Positions 1 through 8,627 of a stretch of DNA of 64,000 nucleotides are shown here, in pieces (position 1 is the first letter of the stretch; each line of letters starts with the position of its first letter). Under the pieces are notes generated by a model. The model had not been told where the DNA came from. It worked only from the letters and a program-made list of their open reading frames with translations, and did not search any database. Source of the DNA: JBMNEH01 sp050948665 (GTDB lineage: Bacteria > Bacillota > Clostridia > Christensenellales > UMGS416); NCBI GenBank assembly GCA_050948665.1, contig JBMNEH010000001.1, forward strand, positions 310,001 through 374,000, read 5' to 3'. The translations under genes were made by a program, and so were the position numbers.

Positions 1-86
1 ACAGGAATGTGATGATGACCCGGCTGGGCGATCCCAACAACGCCTCGTACCGGAATATCAACCCCTCGCAGATGCGAGGCAGCTAA
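1..86 (+). CDS. C-terminal end of an unidentified protein (5' partial)
   Basis: An open frame enters from the left edge in frame 3 and stops with TAA at 84-86, giving about 27 residues ending in NPSQMRGS. A strong intrinsic terminator follows 14 bases later, which supports this as a real gene end. The fragment is too short and lacks motifs, so no function is assigned. Confidence 0.55.
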   Translation, partial: RNVMMTRLGDPNNASYRNINPSQMRGS

Positions 87-99
87 AGATTTCAACAAC

Positions 100-132
100 A
101 AGGGGAGCCGCAGGGGCGGTTCCCCTTGTTTG
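100..132 (+). terminator. Rho-independent terminator
   Basis: A 12-bp stem (AAGGGGAGCCGC pairing with GCGGTTCCCCTT, one G-U pair) is followed by a T-rich tail. It closes the partial gene ending at 86. Confidence 0.85.
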
Positions 133-137
133 TTTTC

Positions 138-155
138 GGAAGGCTGCAGCCTTCC
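138..155. other. Perfect 18-bp palindrome
   Basis: GGAAGGCTG followed by CAGCCTTCC is a perfect palindrome between the first terminator and the 5S gene. It could be a second weak terminator hairpin or a protein site; no T-run follows. No gene is seen between 133 and 250. A short hairpin (AGGGC/GCCCT, 232-244) followed by five T lies directly before the 5S rRNA and looks like a small terminator. Confidence 0.4.
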
Positions 156-251
156 ATCCTGAAGATGACCGATAGGAACAGGCCGAGGACTTGACCGACA
201 GGATTTACCGCGATTTCCTTATACAGTTGTGAGGGCGCGGCCCTTTTTATT

Positions 252-358
252 TCCGGCGGCGATAGTGAAGGGGATCCACCTGTTCTCATCCCGAACACAG
301 AAGTTAAGACGACAGTGCCCGGCCGGAAACGGCCCGGGAGGACGGGTCGCCGCTGGAG
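252..358 (+). rRNA. 5S ribosomal RNA (compact form)
   Basis: The hallmark loop B/C segment CCGAACACAGAAGTTAAG lies at 291-308. The ends pair as helix I: 252-262 with 347-357, including one G-U pair. The 3' half is about 10 nt shorter than the usual bacterial 5S. The helix IV/V arm is replaced by a GC-rich hairpin capped by a GAAA loop (about 317-339), and the usual loop-E sequence is not recognisable. The gene stands alone: no 16S or 23S rRNA is in the window, and a terminator follows. It could be a functional compact variant or a drifting extra copy. Confidence 0.85.
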
Positions 359-370
359 CTCTTTTCAACA

Positions 371-416
371 CCGCAGGCGTCGAGGCTTTCATCTCCGCTT
401 GCGGCTTGTTTTTATT
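371..416 (+). terminator. Terminator of the 5S rRNA gene
   Basis: The stem CCGCAGGCG/CGCTTGCGG is followed by TTGTTTTTATT. It lies 13 bases after the 3' end of the 5S rRNA. Confidence 0.8.
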
Positions 417-443
417 CCCACGCCGGGATACCGTCCGCTCACC

Positions 444-472
444 TTGCCTTTTCCCCCGGCTCATGGTATAAT
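444..472 (+). promoter_or_regulatory. Sigma-A-type promoter for the ABC importer operon
   Basis: The -35 TTGCCT (444-449) and -10 TATAAT (467-472) are separated by 17 bp. It sits about 150 bases upstream of the permease start, leaving a long untranslated leader. Confidence 0.75.
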
Positions 473-622
473 ATATTCGATATGGCCGGCATGAAGCCGG
501 CGGGAGAATGCGGCGCATTCGTTACCGGGTTTTTTTGTTACGGTATGCTATTGAAGGCATACGGCTTTTCCGAAGAAGAGCCGTAGGCTTTTTTTATGCG
601 GAAGACGTTTGCCGGAGAGTGT
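473..622 (+). promoter_or_regulatory. Structured 5' leader with a possible attenuator
   Basis: The leader holds consecutive hairpins: GCCGGC/GCCGGC (485-501), GAATGC/GCATTC (about 507-521) and GTATGC/GCATAC (543-560). The last is ACGGCT/AGCCGT (561-584), followed four bases later by seven T (589-595). That final hairpin looks like an intrinsic terminator placed just before the permease RBS, so regulation by transcription attenuation is plausible. I could not match it to a cobalamin, Moco or other riboswitch consensus I know. Confidence 0.5.
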
Positions 623-1690
623 ATGAAAAAACGATCGAATGGAAAGAATCACAGGGGAAGGGCGGTATTGCCGATCCTGGCCGCCGGGGTGGTGATCCTG
701 GCAGCGGTTTGCCTGTTTGTAGGTTCCTCGGGTATGACGGCGGGGGAAACCCTTGACGCGATCGCGGGAAAAGGGACGCCGGCACAGACGCGCATCCTAT
801 GGAATATCCGGCTGCCCCGGGTGCTGGCGGCCGTCATCGCGGGGGCCGGACTGTCGGTCTCGGGACTGATGATGCAGACGGTGCTGAATAATGATATGGC
901 CTCTCCCTCTACACTGGGGGTATCCAACGCGGCGGTATTCGGAGCGAACCTTTCGATCATCGCCTTTGCCGGCGGCTTTCTTTCCACCGGCAACAACCTG
1001 AACAACTACACGGTGGGCGTCAACCCCTACGCCGCGTCCCTGATCGCCTTCCTGTTTTCTCTGCTGTCCATCCTTCTGATACTGGGACTCTGCCGCCTGA
1101 GAAGATTTTCCCCAGGAGTAGTGGTGCTGGCGGGGATCTCCGTCGGCGCGGTCTGGACGGCGGGCACCACCATCCTCCAGTTTTACGCGACGGACGTGGG
1201 GCTGTCGGCCGCGGTGATCTGGAGCTTCGGGGATTTAGGCCGGGCCACCTACACCACCGACCTGATGATGTTCGGGGCGGTGGCGGCGGGCACGGCGGTA
1301 TTCTCCCTGTTCTCCTGGCAGTATAACGCCCTTCTCAGCGGGGACGCCACCGCCGGCACCATGGGGGTCCATGTCAGCCGACTGCGGTTTGTCACGCTGC
1401 TGCTGGCTTCCCTGATCACCGCGGTGTGTGTGTCCTACCTGGGGATCATCGGATTTGTGGGAATCATCTGCCCCCATGTGGTGAAAAAGATACTGGGGCA
1501 GGATCACCGGCTGACGATACCCGCGTCGGTGCTCTCCGGCAGCCTGCTGCTGCTGGCGGCGGATACCTTTTCCCGGAGTATGGGGAGGGGGGCGGCGCTG
1601 CCGGTGGGGGCGATCACCACACTTCTGGGCGCGCCCTTTTTCTTCGCGCTGCTGTTTACGAAAAAGGGGGACGGACATGCTGCGGATTGA
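623..1690 (+). CDS. FecCD-type ABC transporter permease (iron-complex/cobalamin class)
   Basis: This 355-residue polytopic protein has about ten hydrophobic segments. It carries the FecCD-family signature region RLPRVLAAVIAGAGLSVSG, followed by the conserved LGVSNAAVFGA stretch and, near the C-terminus, GFVGIICPHVVKKILG. The family forms the membrane channel of importers for siderophores, heme, cobalamin and some metal chelates. I start at 623 because GGAGAG precedes that ATG; an in-frame ATG at 596 lies inside the leader terminator. The gene overlaps the ATPase gene by 14 bases. The cargo cannot be read from the sequence. Confidence 0.9.
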   Translation: MKKRSNGKNHRGRAVLPILAAGVVILAAVCLFVGSSGMTAGETLDAIAGKGTPAQTRILWNIRLPRVLAAVIAGAGLSVSGLMMQTVLNNDMASPSTLGVSNAAVFGANLSIIAFAGGFLSTGNNLNNYTVGVNPYAASLIAFLFSLLSILLILGLCRLRRFSPGVVVLAGISVGAVWTAGTTILQFYATDVGLSAAVIWSFGDLGRATYTTDLMMFGAVAAGTAVFSLFSWQYNALLSGDATAGTMGVHVSRLRFVTLLLASLITAVCVSYLGIIGFVGIICPHVVKKILGQDHRLTIPASVLSGSLLLLAADTFSRSMGRGAALPVGAITTLLGAPFFFALLFTKKGDGHAAD

Positions 1691-2438
1691 GGAGCTGACC
1701 TTCCGGTACAACAGGCGGAACGGGTATGTACTGCGGGGGATCGACCTGGAGCTGCCGGCGGGGGAGATCGGGGTACTGCTGGGCAAAAACGGTTCCGGGA
1801 AAACCACCCTCTTTAAGAATATCCTGGGGATCTGCCGGCCACAGAGCGGAAGGATGGAGATCGAGGGAAGGGAACTCTCCCGTTTATCCGCCCGGGAACG
1901 GGCGGGGCTGGTGGCGTATGTCCCCCAGATCATCACCTTCGGGGATCTGTCGGTTTTTGATTCCGTTTTGATGGGCAGGATCTCCCGCTTCGGCCTGAGG
2001 GCGGGAAAGGAAGACATCCGGGCGGTGGAATCGCTGCTGGCGGAGATGGGGCTGGAGGAATACGCCCCGCGGAATGTCAACAGGCTTTCCGGAGGGGAGC
2101 GGCAGAAGGTGGCGATCGCCCGGGCGCTGGCCCAGCAGCCCAGACTGCTGGTGTTCGACGAGCCCACCGGGAACCTGGATATCGCCAATGAGATGAGGAT
2201 GATAGAAGAGGCGAAAAAGCTGGCGCGGGAGCAGGGGATCACACTGCTGTGCTCCCTCCACGACCTGAATCAGGCGCTGCGCCTGGGAGACAGGTTCTTC
2301 TTTATCAAGGAGGGACGGATCCGGTATGCCGGCGGAGAGGAACGGTTTACCCCGGAAGTCATCAGCGATATTTTTGACGCCGAGGTACGGGTACTGACAC
2401 ACGAGAATGAGAAAATCATCATAGGAGGAAAGCAATGA
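1677..2438 (+). CDS. ABC transporter ATP-binding protein (FecE/BtuD class)
   Basis: The 253-residue nucleotide-binding subunit shows Walker A GKNGSGKTT (about 37-45), signature LSGGERQKVAIARA, Walker B LLVFDEPT and the H-loop histidine in SLHDLNQAL. It powers uptake through the adjacent permease. It begins inside the permease gene, and its stop overlaps the next start by four bases (ATGA), showing translational coupling in a three-gene operon. Confidence 0.92.
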   Translation: MLRIEELTFRYNRRNGYVLRGIDLELPAGEIGVLLGKNGSGKTTLFKNILGICRPQSGRMEIEGRELSRLSARERAGLVAYVPQIITFGDLSVFDSVLMGRISRFGLRAGKEDIRAVESLLAEMGLEEYAPRNVNRLSGGERQKVAIARALAQQPRLLVFDEPTGNLDIANEMRMIEEAKKLAREQGITLLCSLHDLNQALRLGDRFFFIKEGRIRYAGGEERFTPEVISDIFDAEVRVLTHENEKIIIGGKQ

Positions 2439-3646
2439 AAACTTTGACAAAATGGATGGCGCTGCTATTGGCGGCAATTCTCTGCCTGGGACTGGCAGCC
2501 TGCGGGCTGAAAACCGGTGAAGAACCGGCCGGCGGAGAGGAAAAGGAAGTTGTGACGCCCGTGGAAGAGCCGGCGGTTTCCGAGGAGATCACGGTGACTG
2601 ACAGCATCGGCCGGGAGGTAAACGTGATCCCCGGCAGTTATCGGCGGGTAGTCTGCATCGGCGCCGGGGCGCTGCGGATGTACAGCTATGTAGGGGACGT
2701 CAGCCTGCTGGCCGGGGTGGAGGATATCGACAACACCTCACTGGAGGAGCGGCCCAAGATGTTTGACGGTGTGGCGCGGCCCTATCTGATCGCCCATGAG
2801 GATGTATTCTCGGCGCTGCCCTCCTGCGGCGTCGGAGGCCCCGCAGCCCAGACCGCGGAGGCGGAGAAGATCCTTGCCTGCGATCCCGATATCGTGATCT
2901 CCGAGTATGAGGATGTGGAGAAGGGGGACGCCCTGCAGGCGCAGCTGGGCGTGCCGGTGATCACCCTGCGGTCCGGCCCCGACGGCGTGTTTGACGAAGC
3001 CTTTGCCGGCAGCCTGACCCTTTTGGGCAGCATTTTCGGCAGGGAGGACAGGGCGGCCGCGCTGATCGCCTATATCGCGGAGGAGCGGGCCGAAATTGAG
3101 CGCCGTACCGCCGATATTCCCGAGGAGGACAAACCGGGGGTCTATATTTGCGGACTGGGCAATTGGGGAACCACCAACCACCTGATGACCTCCCAGAACT
3201 ATATCGCCTTTACGGTGGCCAATGCGCGGAATGTCGTCACCGGGCTGGAGGGCGGCGGCGTGCAGGCCCTCGAGGAGGAGAAATTCGTCGCTCTGGGAGA
3301 GGAAATGGATATCATGATCATCGATGCCGCGGCGGTGAAGAATATCAAGCCCCTTTTTGACGAGGATCCCACCCTGCTGGACAGCTGCAAGGCCTGGCGG
3401 GAGGGGGAGGTTTACCTCCAGATGGCGTTCAACGCCTATTACACCAATTATGAGCTCGCGCTGATCAACACCTGGTTTATGGCCAAGACCGTCTACCCGG
3501 AGGCTTTCGCCGATATCGACATGACGGAAAAAACCGATGCGGTTACCGAAAAGTTCCTCGGGAAGGGGCTGGCGGAGGAGATCTTCGGCTACCCCAACAG
3601 CTTCGGCGGATACGGGAAGATCGATACGGCAACTTTCTTCAACTAA
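2435..3646 (+). CDS. Substrate-binding lipoprotein of the FecCD-type importer
   Basis: This 403-residue protein begins with a lipoprotein signal (lipobox LAAC, lipidated Cys-23) and a short acidic linker. The periplasmic-binding-protein-2 fold starts with ITVTDSIGREVNV, typical of iron-complex and cobalamin binding subunits. It would be anchored outside the membrane and deliver ligand to the permease. The tail is rich in Tyr, Phe and Gly. Ligand identity is open; heme, cobalamin, siderophore or metal-chelate are all possible for this class. A strong terminator follows. Confidence 0.88.
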   Translation: MKTLTKWMALLLAAILCLGLAACGLKTGEEPAGGEEKEVVTPVEEPAVSEEITVTDSIGREVNVIPGSYRRVVCIGAGALRMYSYVGDVSLLAGVEDIDNTSLEERPKMFDGVARPYLIAHEDVFSALPSCGVGGPAAQTAEAEKILACDPDIVISEYEDVEKGDALQAQLGVPVITLRSGPDGVFDEAFAGSLTLLGSIFGREDRAAALIAYIAEERAEIERRTADIPEEDKPGVYICGLGNWGTTNHLMTSQNYIAFTVANARNVVTGLEGGGVQALEEEKFVALGEEMDIMIIDAAAVKNIKPLFDEDPTLLDSCKAWREGEVYLQMAFNAYYTNYELALINTWFMAKTVYPEAFADIDMTEKTDAVTEKFLGKGLAEEIFGYPNSFGGYGKIDTATFFN

Positions 3647-3657
3647 ACTATGACACG

Positions 3658-3682
3658 GCGGGGGCGACGCCCCCGCTTTTTT
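3658..3682 (+). terminator. Terminator of the ABC importer operon
   Basis: A perfect 8-bp GC stem (GCGGGGGC/GCCCCCGC) with a three-base loop is followed by six T. Confidence 0.92.
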
Positions 3683-3718
3683 GACGCCCGGGAGATCCGG
3701 GCGGCCGAGCCGGGAATC

Positions 3719-3747
3719 TTGTGAGAAGAAGGGATTCCTGTTATAAT
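3719..3747 (+). promoter_or_regulatory. Sigma-A-type promoter
   Basis: TTGTGA (3719-3724), a 17-bp spacer and TATAAT (3742-3747) lie 24 bases upstream of the methyltransferase start. Confidence 0.8.
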
Positions 3748-3770
3748 GACTCCGTGCGGGAGGATGAAAA

Positions 3771-4946
3771 ATGGCGCGATGCCGGTTGCTGCCGGGTAAG
3801 GAAAAGCGGGTCGCCGCGGGGCATCCCTGGATCTACCGTACCGAGATCGACCGGGTAGAGGGGGATTATACCCCCGGGGATATGGTGGACGTGGTGTCCG
3901 CCAAGGGGCGCTTTTTGGCGAGGGCCTATTACAACCCGGCTTCCATGATCTCTCTGCGGATCATGACCTATCAGGAAGAGCCGGTGGACGGGGATTTTAT
4001 CTTCCGGCGGATACGGGAGGCGGTGGAGTACCGGCGAGGCTTCGCGGATATGGGCTCCTGCCGGATGATTTTTGCCGAGTCCGACCGGCTGCCGGCGCTG
4101 ATCTGCGATTCCTTCGGGGAGGTGCTGGTACTGCAGTTCCTTTCCCTGGGTATGGATAGGTTCCGGCAGCCGGTGGTGGAAGCGCTGCAGAGCCTGCTCC
4201 GCCCTGCCGGCATCTATGAACGGAGCGACGTTCCGGTACGGAAGCTGGAGGGGTTGGAGGAGCGCACCGGGCTGCTTTACGGCAATGTGCCGGATCTGGT
4301 GGAGTTCCGGGAGAACGGCCTGCGGCTGAGGGTGGATGTCAAAAAGGGGCAGAAGACAGGATATTTTTTGGACCAAAAGGAGAACCGGGCGGCGATCGCC
4401 CCCTTTGTGAAGGGGGCCAGAGTCCTGGACTGTTTTTCCCATGTAGGGGGATTTGCCCTGCACGCCGGGATGTACGGCGCGGCGGAGGTGACAGGGGTGG
4501 ATATTTCCGGGGAGGCGGTGGCCCACGCCGCCCTTCATGCCCGGATGAACGGGCTGGAGGACCGGGTCCGTTTTACAGAGGCCAACTGCTTTGACTTCCT
4601 CAGGGAGCAGGAAAAAGCCGAGGAGAGGTACGATGTGGTGATACTGGACCCACCCGCGTTTACCAAATCCCGAGCATCGGTGCCGGGCGCCCTGCGGGGA
4701 TATAAGGAGATCAACCTCCGGGGAATGAAGCTGCTCCGGGAGGGGGGGATCCTGGTGACCTGCTCCTGCTCCCAGCATGTGAGGCCCGATGCTTTCCGGG
4801 AGGTGGTGGGGGCGGCCGCAAGGGAGAGCCGCCATATCCTCCGGCGGATCGCCGGCCGTACCCAGGGGATGGACCACCCGGTACTGGCCGCCGCGCCGGA
4901 GACCGAGTATCTGAAATGCCTGTTTGAACAGGTTTGGGAGAAGTAG
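3771..4946 (+). CDS. Class I SAM-dependent rRNA methyltransferase (RlmI/YwbD-like)
   Basis: The 391-residue protein starts with a PUA-like RNA-binding domain (MARCRLLPGKEKRVAAGHPW, residues 1-75). A Rossmann methyltransferase domain follows: SAM motif LDCFSHVGGFALHA, motif IV ILDPPAFTKS and the catalytic-type cysteine motif VTCSCSQH. This matches RlmI, which makes 5-methylcytosine in 23S rRNA (C1962 in E. coli). The substrate base in this organism is inferred from the family. The alpha/beta hydrolase gene follows after three bases, so they are probably cotranscribed. Confidence 0.88.
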   Translation: MARCRLLPGKEKRVAAGHPWIYRTEIDRVEGDYTPGDMVDVVSAKGRFLARAYYNPASMISLRIMTYQEEPVDGDFIFRRIREAVEYRRGFADMGSCRMIFAESDRLPALICDSFGEVLVLQFLSLGMDRFRQPVVEALQSLLRPAGIYERSDVPVRKLEGLEERTGLLYGNVPDLVEFRENGLRLRVDVKKGQKTGYFLDQKENRAAIAPFVKGARVLDCFSHVGGFALHAGMYGAAEVTGVDISGEAVAHAALHARMNGLEDRVRFTEANCFDFLREQEKAEERYDVVILDPPAFTKSRASVPGALRGYKEINLRGMKLLREGGILVTCSCSQHVRPDAFREVVGAAARESRHILRRIAGRTQGMDHPVLAAAPETEYLKCLFEQVWEK

Positions 4947-4949
4947 AGC

Positions 4950-5966
4950 ATGTCTGTCGATTTCCTGCCGGAAAGGCTGCCGGCGAACCCAGTCAAAAAG
5001 CCGCTACACCCCACACTCCGTTTGCTGCGCCAGCTGTGCATCGGGGCGGCCTGCGTGGTACTCTCCGCCTTTTTCTTCGGGCCTTTGGTATTTTTCATCG
5101 GCATGACATGGCCGGTGCGGTATCATGACAGCCTGACCTATTCCCCGATGCAGGAGGTCTACACCCCGGAGGAGTGCGGCATTACCGCCCGGGATGTCAC
5201 CCTGATGACGGCCGACGGGCTGCGGCTGTGGGCGTCGTTGGTGGAGACTGAGAAGCCCCGGGGGATCGCAATTTTTATGAGCGGCGTGCGGCAGCCCTCG
5301 GTGACCTATTACTACGCGCATGCCGCCTGGCTGCAAAGGCAGGGCTATGCCAGCCTGTTGCTGGAGCTTCGGGGGCATGGCCGCAGCCAGGGCAACCGGG
5401 TAGGCATGGGCTTTACCGAAACAGAGGATGTTCGGACGGCGGCGGAGTATATCCGTTCACTCCCCGGGTATGAGGAACTGCCGATCCTCCTGCACGGAGT
5501 CTCCATGGGGGGATCCGTGGCGATCAACGCTTTTTCCGCGATGCCCGAGCTCAGCGGGATGGTAGCGGAATCAGCCTATTCCTCGGTATCCCACCTTGTA
5601 AGGGACACCTTCCGCCGGTATGGCGCCCCGGAGTGGTTTGTTTCGCTGGAGGGCAGGGTCGTGGACGCCACCCTCTACCTGATTTACGGGGAGGCCGTTG
5701 AAACCCGGAACCCCATAGACCTGATCGGAAGCATCGACCGCCCTATGATGCTGATCGCCAGCGACGGCGACCCCGTCGTGCCGGTTGAGAATGCCTGCCG
5801 CCTGCTGCATGCCGCCGGGCCTGCCTGCCGGCTGTGGATACGGGAGGGGGATGACCATTTCATCGTCCGGGACAATAACATTTTCCGCATGGAGGAGGAC
5901 GAGGAGTACTGCGCCCGCCTGCTGGATTTCTATAACAGCGTTTGCCCCGGCCAAGGGACGCCGTAA
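4950..5966 (+). CDS. Membrane-anchored alpha/beta hydrolase
   Basis: This 338-residue protein has one N-terminal transmembrane segment (about 33-55). The hydrolase domain shows an oxyanion region FMSGVRQPS, nucleophile elbow GVSMGGS, an acidic residue in SDGDPVVP and the histidine in GDDHFI. This matches the BAAT/YqkD-type serine hydrolases. It sits three bases after the methyltransferase gene. The substrate is unknown. Confidence 0.85.
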   Translation: MSVDFLPERLPANPVKKPLHPTLRLLRQLCIGAACVVLSAFFFGPLVFFIGMTWPVRYHDSLTYSPMQEVYTPEECGITARDVTLMTADGLRLWASLVETEKPRGIAIFMSGVRQPSVTYYYAHAAWLQRQGYASLLLELRGHGRSQGNRVGMGFTETEDVRTAAEYIRSLPGYEELPILLHGVSMGGSVAINAFSAMPELSGMVAESAYSSVSHLVRDTFRRYGAPEWFVSLEGRVVDATLYLIYGEAVETRNPIDLIGSIDRPMMLIASDGDPVVPVENACRLLHAAGPACRLWIREGDDHFIVRDNNIFRMEEDEEYCARLLDFYNSVCPGQGTP

Positions 5967-6006
5967 CGGGGGACCGCGGGCCGGCGCGCGCATGTTCTCC
6001 GACAAG

Positions 6007-6046
6007 AAAAGCCCCCTGCCGCTTCTTTAAAGCGGAAGGGGGCTTT
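6007..6046. terminator. Bidirectional terminator between convergent genes
   Basis: A long stem (AAAGCCCCCTGCCGCTT with AAGCGGAAGGGGGCTTT, one mismatch) is flanked by A-rich sequence on the left and T-rich on the right. It can serve both the hydrolase and the aldo/keto reductase on the other strand. Confidence 0.85.
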
Positions 6047-6086
6047 ATGATCCGTGCATTCCGGTCGACCTGCCGGTTTTTTTCCT

Positions 6087-7031
6087 TTATTCCTGATCGT
6101 AGATCTTGTAAGCGGCTTCGATTTTGTCCTTCTCCTCTTGGGTGAGGACGATATCGCCGGCGGCGAGGTTGTCCTGCACCTGTTCGGGGGTGCGTCCGCC
6201 CACCAGGGCGCAGCTCATCCAGGGGTTGGACACCGTCCAGGCAATGGCGATGTTGCCGACGGAGACATTCCGCGCCCCGGCGATCTCCCGCAGCACCTCG
6301 ATCAGCGCCAGGGCGCGGGTGAAACGGGGCTCCTGCCAGTATTTGTAGAAGCGTACCCGGCCGTCATCGGGCTTGTTGCTGTGGTTGTACTTGCCGGAGA
6401 GCAGACCGGAGCCCAGGGAGCCGTAGGACAGCACGCCCATGCCGTTCTCGATCAGATAGGGCAGCTGATCCCGCTCCAGCTCCCGCTCCAGCAGGGAGTA
6501 CTGGGGCTGGAGGGAGACCAGGGGGGCATACTTGGCAAACTCGGTCATCTGTTCCACGGAATAGTTGGATACGCCGATGGCGCGGATCTTGCCTGCCTTC
6601 TGCAGGTCATACATGGCGGTGGCGGTCTCCTCCTGGGGGGTGCCGAAGAGATCCGGCCAGTGGCACTGGTAGAGGTCAATATAATCGGTCTGGAGACGGC
6701 GGAGGGACTCATCCACCTCCCAGAAGATGGATTCCCGGGTAAGAAGCTTGTCCATACGGGGCCGATCGATACGCAGGCCGCACTTGGTGGCCAGGAAAAC
6801 CTGATCCCGCTTGCCCTTGATCGCCTCGCCGACAACCTCCTCCGCCTCGCCCCGGCCGTAACAGGGAGCCGTGTCGATCAATACCTTGCCGGTCTCGATA
6901 CCGGCCCGGAGGGAGCGGATGCTGTTTTCTCTGTCCTGGGGACCCCAGAAGCCATCGCCGCCGATCGCCCAGGTGCCCATACCGATAACGGGAACCTCCA
7001 TATCTGTTTTGCCTAATTTACGAAATTGCAT
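6087..7031 (-). CDS. Aldo/keto reductase
   Basis: The 314-residue NADPH-type oxidoreductase has a TIM-barrel start (RKLGKTDMEVPVIGMGTW). The complete catalytic tetrad is Asp-53, Tyr-58, Lys-83 and His-124 (in CHWPD). The start at 7031 follows AGGAGG and matches the usual family N-terminus; a longer frame exists but would run into the promoter. The gene is monocistronic between its own promoter and a terminator. The aldehyde or sugar substrate is not predictable. Confidence 0.92.
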   Translation of the reverse strand: MQFRKLGKTDMEVPVIGMGTWAIGGDGFWGPQDRENSIRSLRAGIETGKVLIDTAPCYGRGEAEEVVGEAIKGKRDQVFLATKCGLRIDRPRMDKLLTRESIFWEVDESLRRLQTDYIDLYQCHWPDLFGTPQEETATAMYDLQKAGKIRAIGVSNYSVEQMTEFAKYAPLVSLQPQYSLLERELERDQLPYLIENGMGVLSYGSLGSGLLSGKYNHSNKPDDGRVRFYKYWQEPRFTRALALIEVLREIAGARNVSVGNIAIAWTVSNPWMSCALVGGRTPEQVQDNLAAGDIVLTQEEKDKIEAAYKIYDQE

Positions 7032-7074
7032 TTTCTCCTCCTGTAATACAGCAGATTGGCTGCCTGATACTTTT

Positions 7075-7103
7075 ATTATCCCACGGGAAAGCCGACCTGT
7101 CAA
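7075..7103 (-). promoter_or_regulatory. Promoter of the aldo/keto reductase gene
   Basis: On the minus strand TTGACA (7103-7098), a 17-bp spacer and GATAAT (7080-7075) form a near-consensus promoter 44 bases before the start codon. Confidence 0.85.
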
Positions 7104-7184
7104 TTCACGAAACCGACAAAACCAGGGGCAGGATTTCAGCGTTCCGTGTGGAAAAAAGGGTTATCGTATATAAGGAGGCCGCCT

Positions 7185-8627
7185 ATGAAAACTTTGACGT
7201 ACGCCGCTCCCGCCGAGGCAGGGATCCCCGCGGGGGCTTTGGTAAAGCTGCTGAAGAAAATGAACAGCCGAGACACCGGCGCCCACAGCCTGATGATCGC
7301 CCGGCGGGGCAAGGTAGTGCTGTCCTGCCGCTGGAAGCCCTATTCCCTTGAGGATGTGCATATGCTGTACTCTCTCAGCAAATCCTTTACCTCCACGGCG
7401 GTGGGATTCGCCGTGAAGGAGGGGAAGCTGCGGCTTTCTGACAAGGTGGTTTCTTTTTTCCCGGAGAAGCTGCCCCAACGGGTCTCCCCCCGCCTCCGGA
7501 CGATGACGGTGGAGAACCTGCTGACCATGGCGGCCGGGCATGACCCCGACCCCACCCGCGCGGTTTTCGGCAGCGAGGATTGGATCGGCGCCTTCTTTGC
7601 CCAGCCATTGCCTACCCAGCCGGGAACACACTTCGTCTACAACACCGCCGCCACTTTTATGCTGTCCGCCATCACCCAGAAGGTTACCGGGGAAAAAATT
7701 ATCGATTACCTCCGCCCCCGGCTGTTCGAGCCGCTGGGCTTCAATATGGAGGGGATCTACTGGGAGGAAAGCCCCGAGGGCATCTGCCAGGGAGGGAGCG
7801 GGCTCCATATCCATAATGAGGACATCCTCCGTTTCGGCATCTGCCTGCTGCAGAAGGGCCGCTTCGGGGGACAACAGGTGATCCCCGAGGAGTGGGTGGA
7901 GCTGGCAACCGCAAAACATATCCCCAACGGTGATCCCGCCACAGGCTCCGACTGGAACCAAGGCTACGGGTATCAGTTCTGGCGGTGTGTTCCCCGGGAA
8001 GTATACCGGGGGGACGGCGCTTACGGGCAGTACTGCATCGTATGCCCGGAACAGGAGATGGTGATCGCCATGAACTCCGGCACGGATGACCTGCAGACGC
8101 CCATGACGCTGTTCTGGGAGACGCTGCTGCCGGCGCTGGACACCGCCTCGGACACCGAGGACGCCGACCGGGCGGAACTGGAGGCGATGCTGGAGCAGCT
8201 CCAGCGCCCCACCCAGCCTTGCGCACAGCATTGCCCCTGCCCCAACCGCCACCCGGAGCGGGGCGGCTTCTACCGGGCGGAGGACAACGAGCTGGGAGTG
8301 GCCGGACTGGAGCTGGCTTTTGCCAACTGTGACGGGACATTGACCTTCCATTACGGGGGGAAGACCTATTCCTTTACCTGCGGCCCCTGGCGCTGGCGGA
8401 GGGGGAGCCTGCCCGGCCTTTACGGCAGGGAGCTGACGGAGGTCGGCGTATCGGCGGCCTGGCAGGATGACGGCAGCTTCGCTGTGAGGGCGGCGGTGAT
8501 CGGGTACCCCGGGGAGCTGGGATTCCGACTGGCCTTTGAGGGGGATACATGTCTGATGCATTGCAGCACCAAGCGGTTCCGGGACAACAAGGAGATCACG
8601 GTACGGCTGCGCAAGGAGGGGACATAA
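7185..8627 (+). CDS. Serine hydrolase of the beta-lactamase/penicillin-binding class C family
   Basis: This 480-residue protein carries the SxxK catalytic motif (Ser-63, Lys-66 in YSLSKSFTS) and the second motif YNT in FVYNTAATF. A C-terminal extension (about residues 340-480) resembles the beta-rich domains found on many esterase-like members. No signal peptide is evident, so it is probably cytoplasmic and more likely an esterase or amidase than a resistance enzyme. The start at 7185 follows AAGGAGG. The glutaredoxin gene begins directly after its stop. Confidence 0.87.
   Translation: MKTLTYAAPAEAGIPAGALVKLLKKMNSRDTGAHSLMIARRGKVVLSCRWKPYSLEDVHMLYSLSKSFTSTAVGFAVKEGKLRLSDKVVSFFPEKLPQRVSPRLRTMTVENLLTMAAGHDPDPTRAVFGSEDWIGAFFAQPLPTQPGTHFVYNTAATFMLSAITQKVTGEKIIDYLRPRLFEPLGFNMEGIYWEESPEGICQGGSGLHIHNEDILRFGICLLQKGRFGGQQVIPEEWVELATAKHIPNGDPATGSDWNQGYGYQFWRCVPREVYRGDGAYGQYCIVCPEQEMVIAMNSGTDDLQTPMTLFWETLLPALDTASDTEDADRAELEAMLEQLQRPTQPCAQHCPCPNRHPERGGFYRAEDNELGVAGLELAFANCDGTLTFHYGGKTYSFTCGPWRWRRGSLPGLYGRELTEVGVSAAWQDDGSFAVRAAVIGYPGELGFRLAFEGDTCLMHCSTKRFRDNKEITVRLRKEGT

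Noticed and set aside
473..622. Cobalamin riboswitch before the FecCD-type importer
   Set aside because: The B12-box and other conserved segments are missing; only generic hairpins and a terminator are seen.
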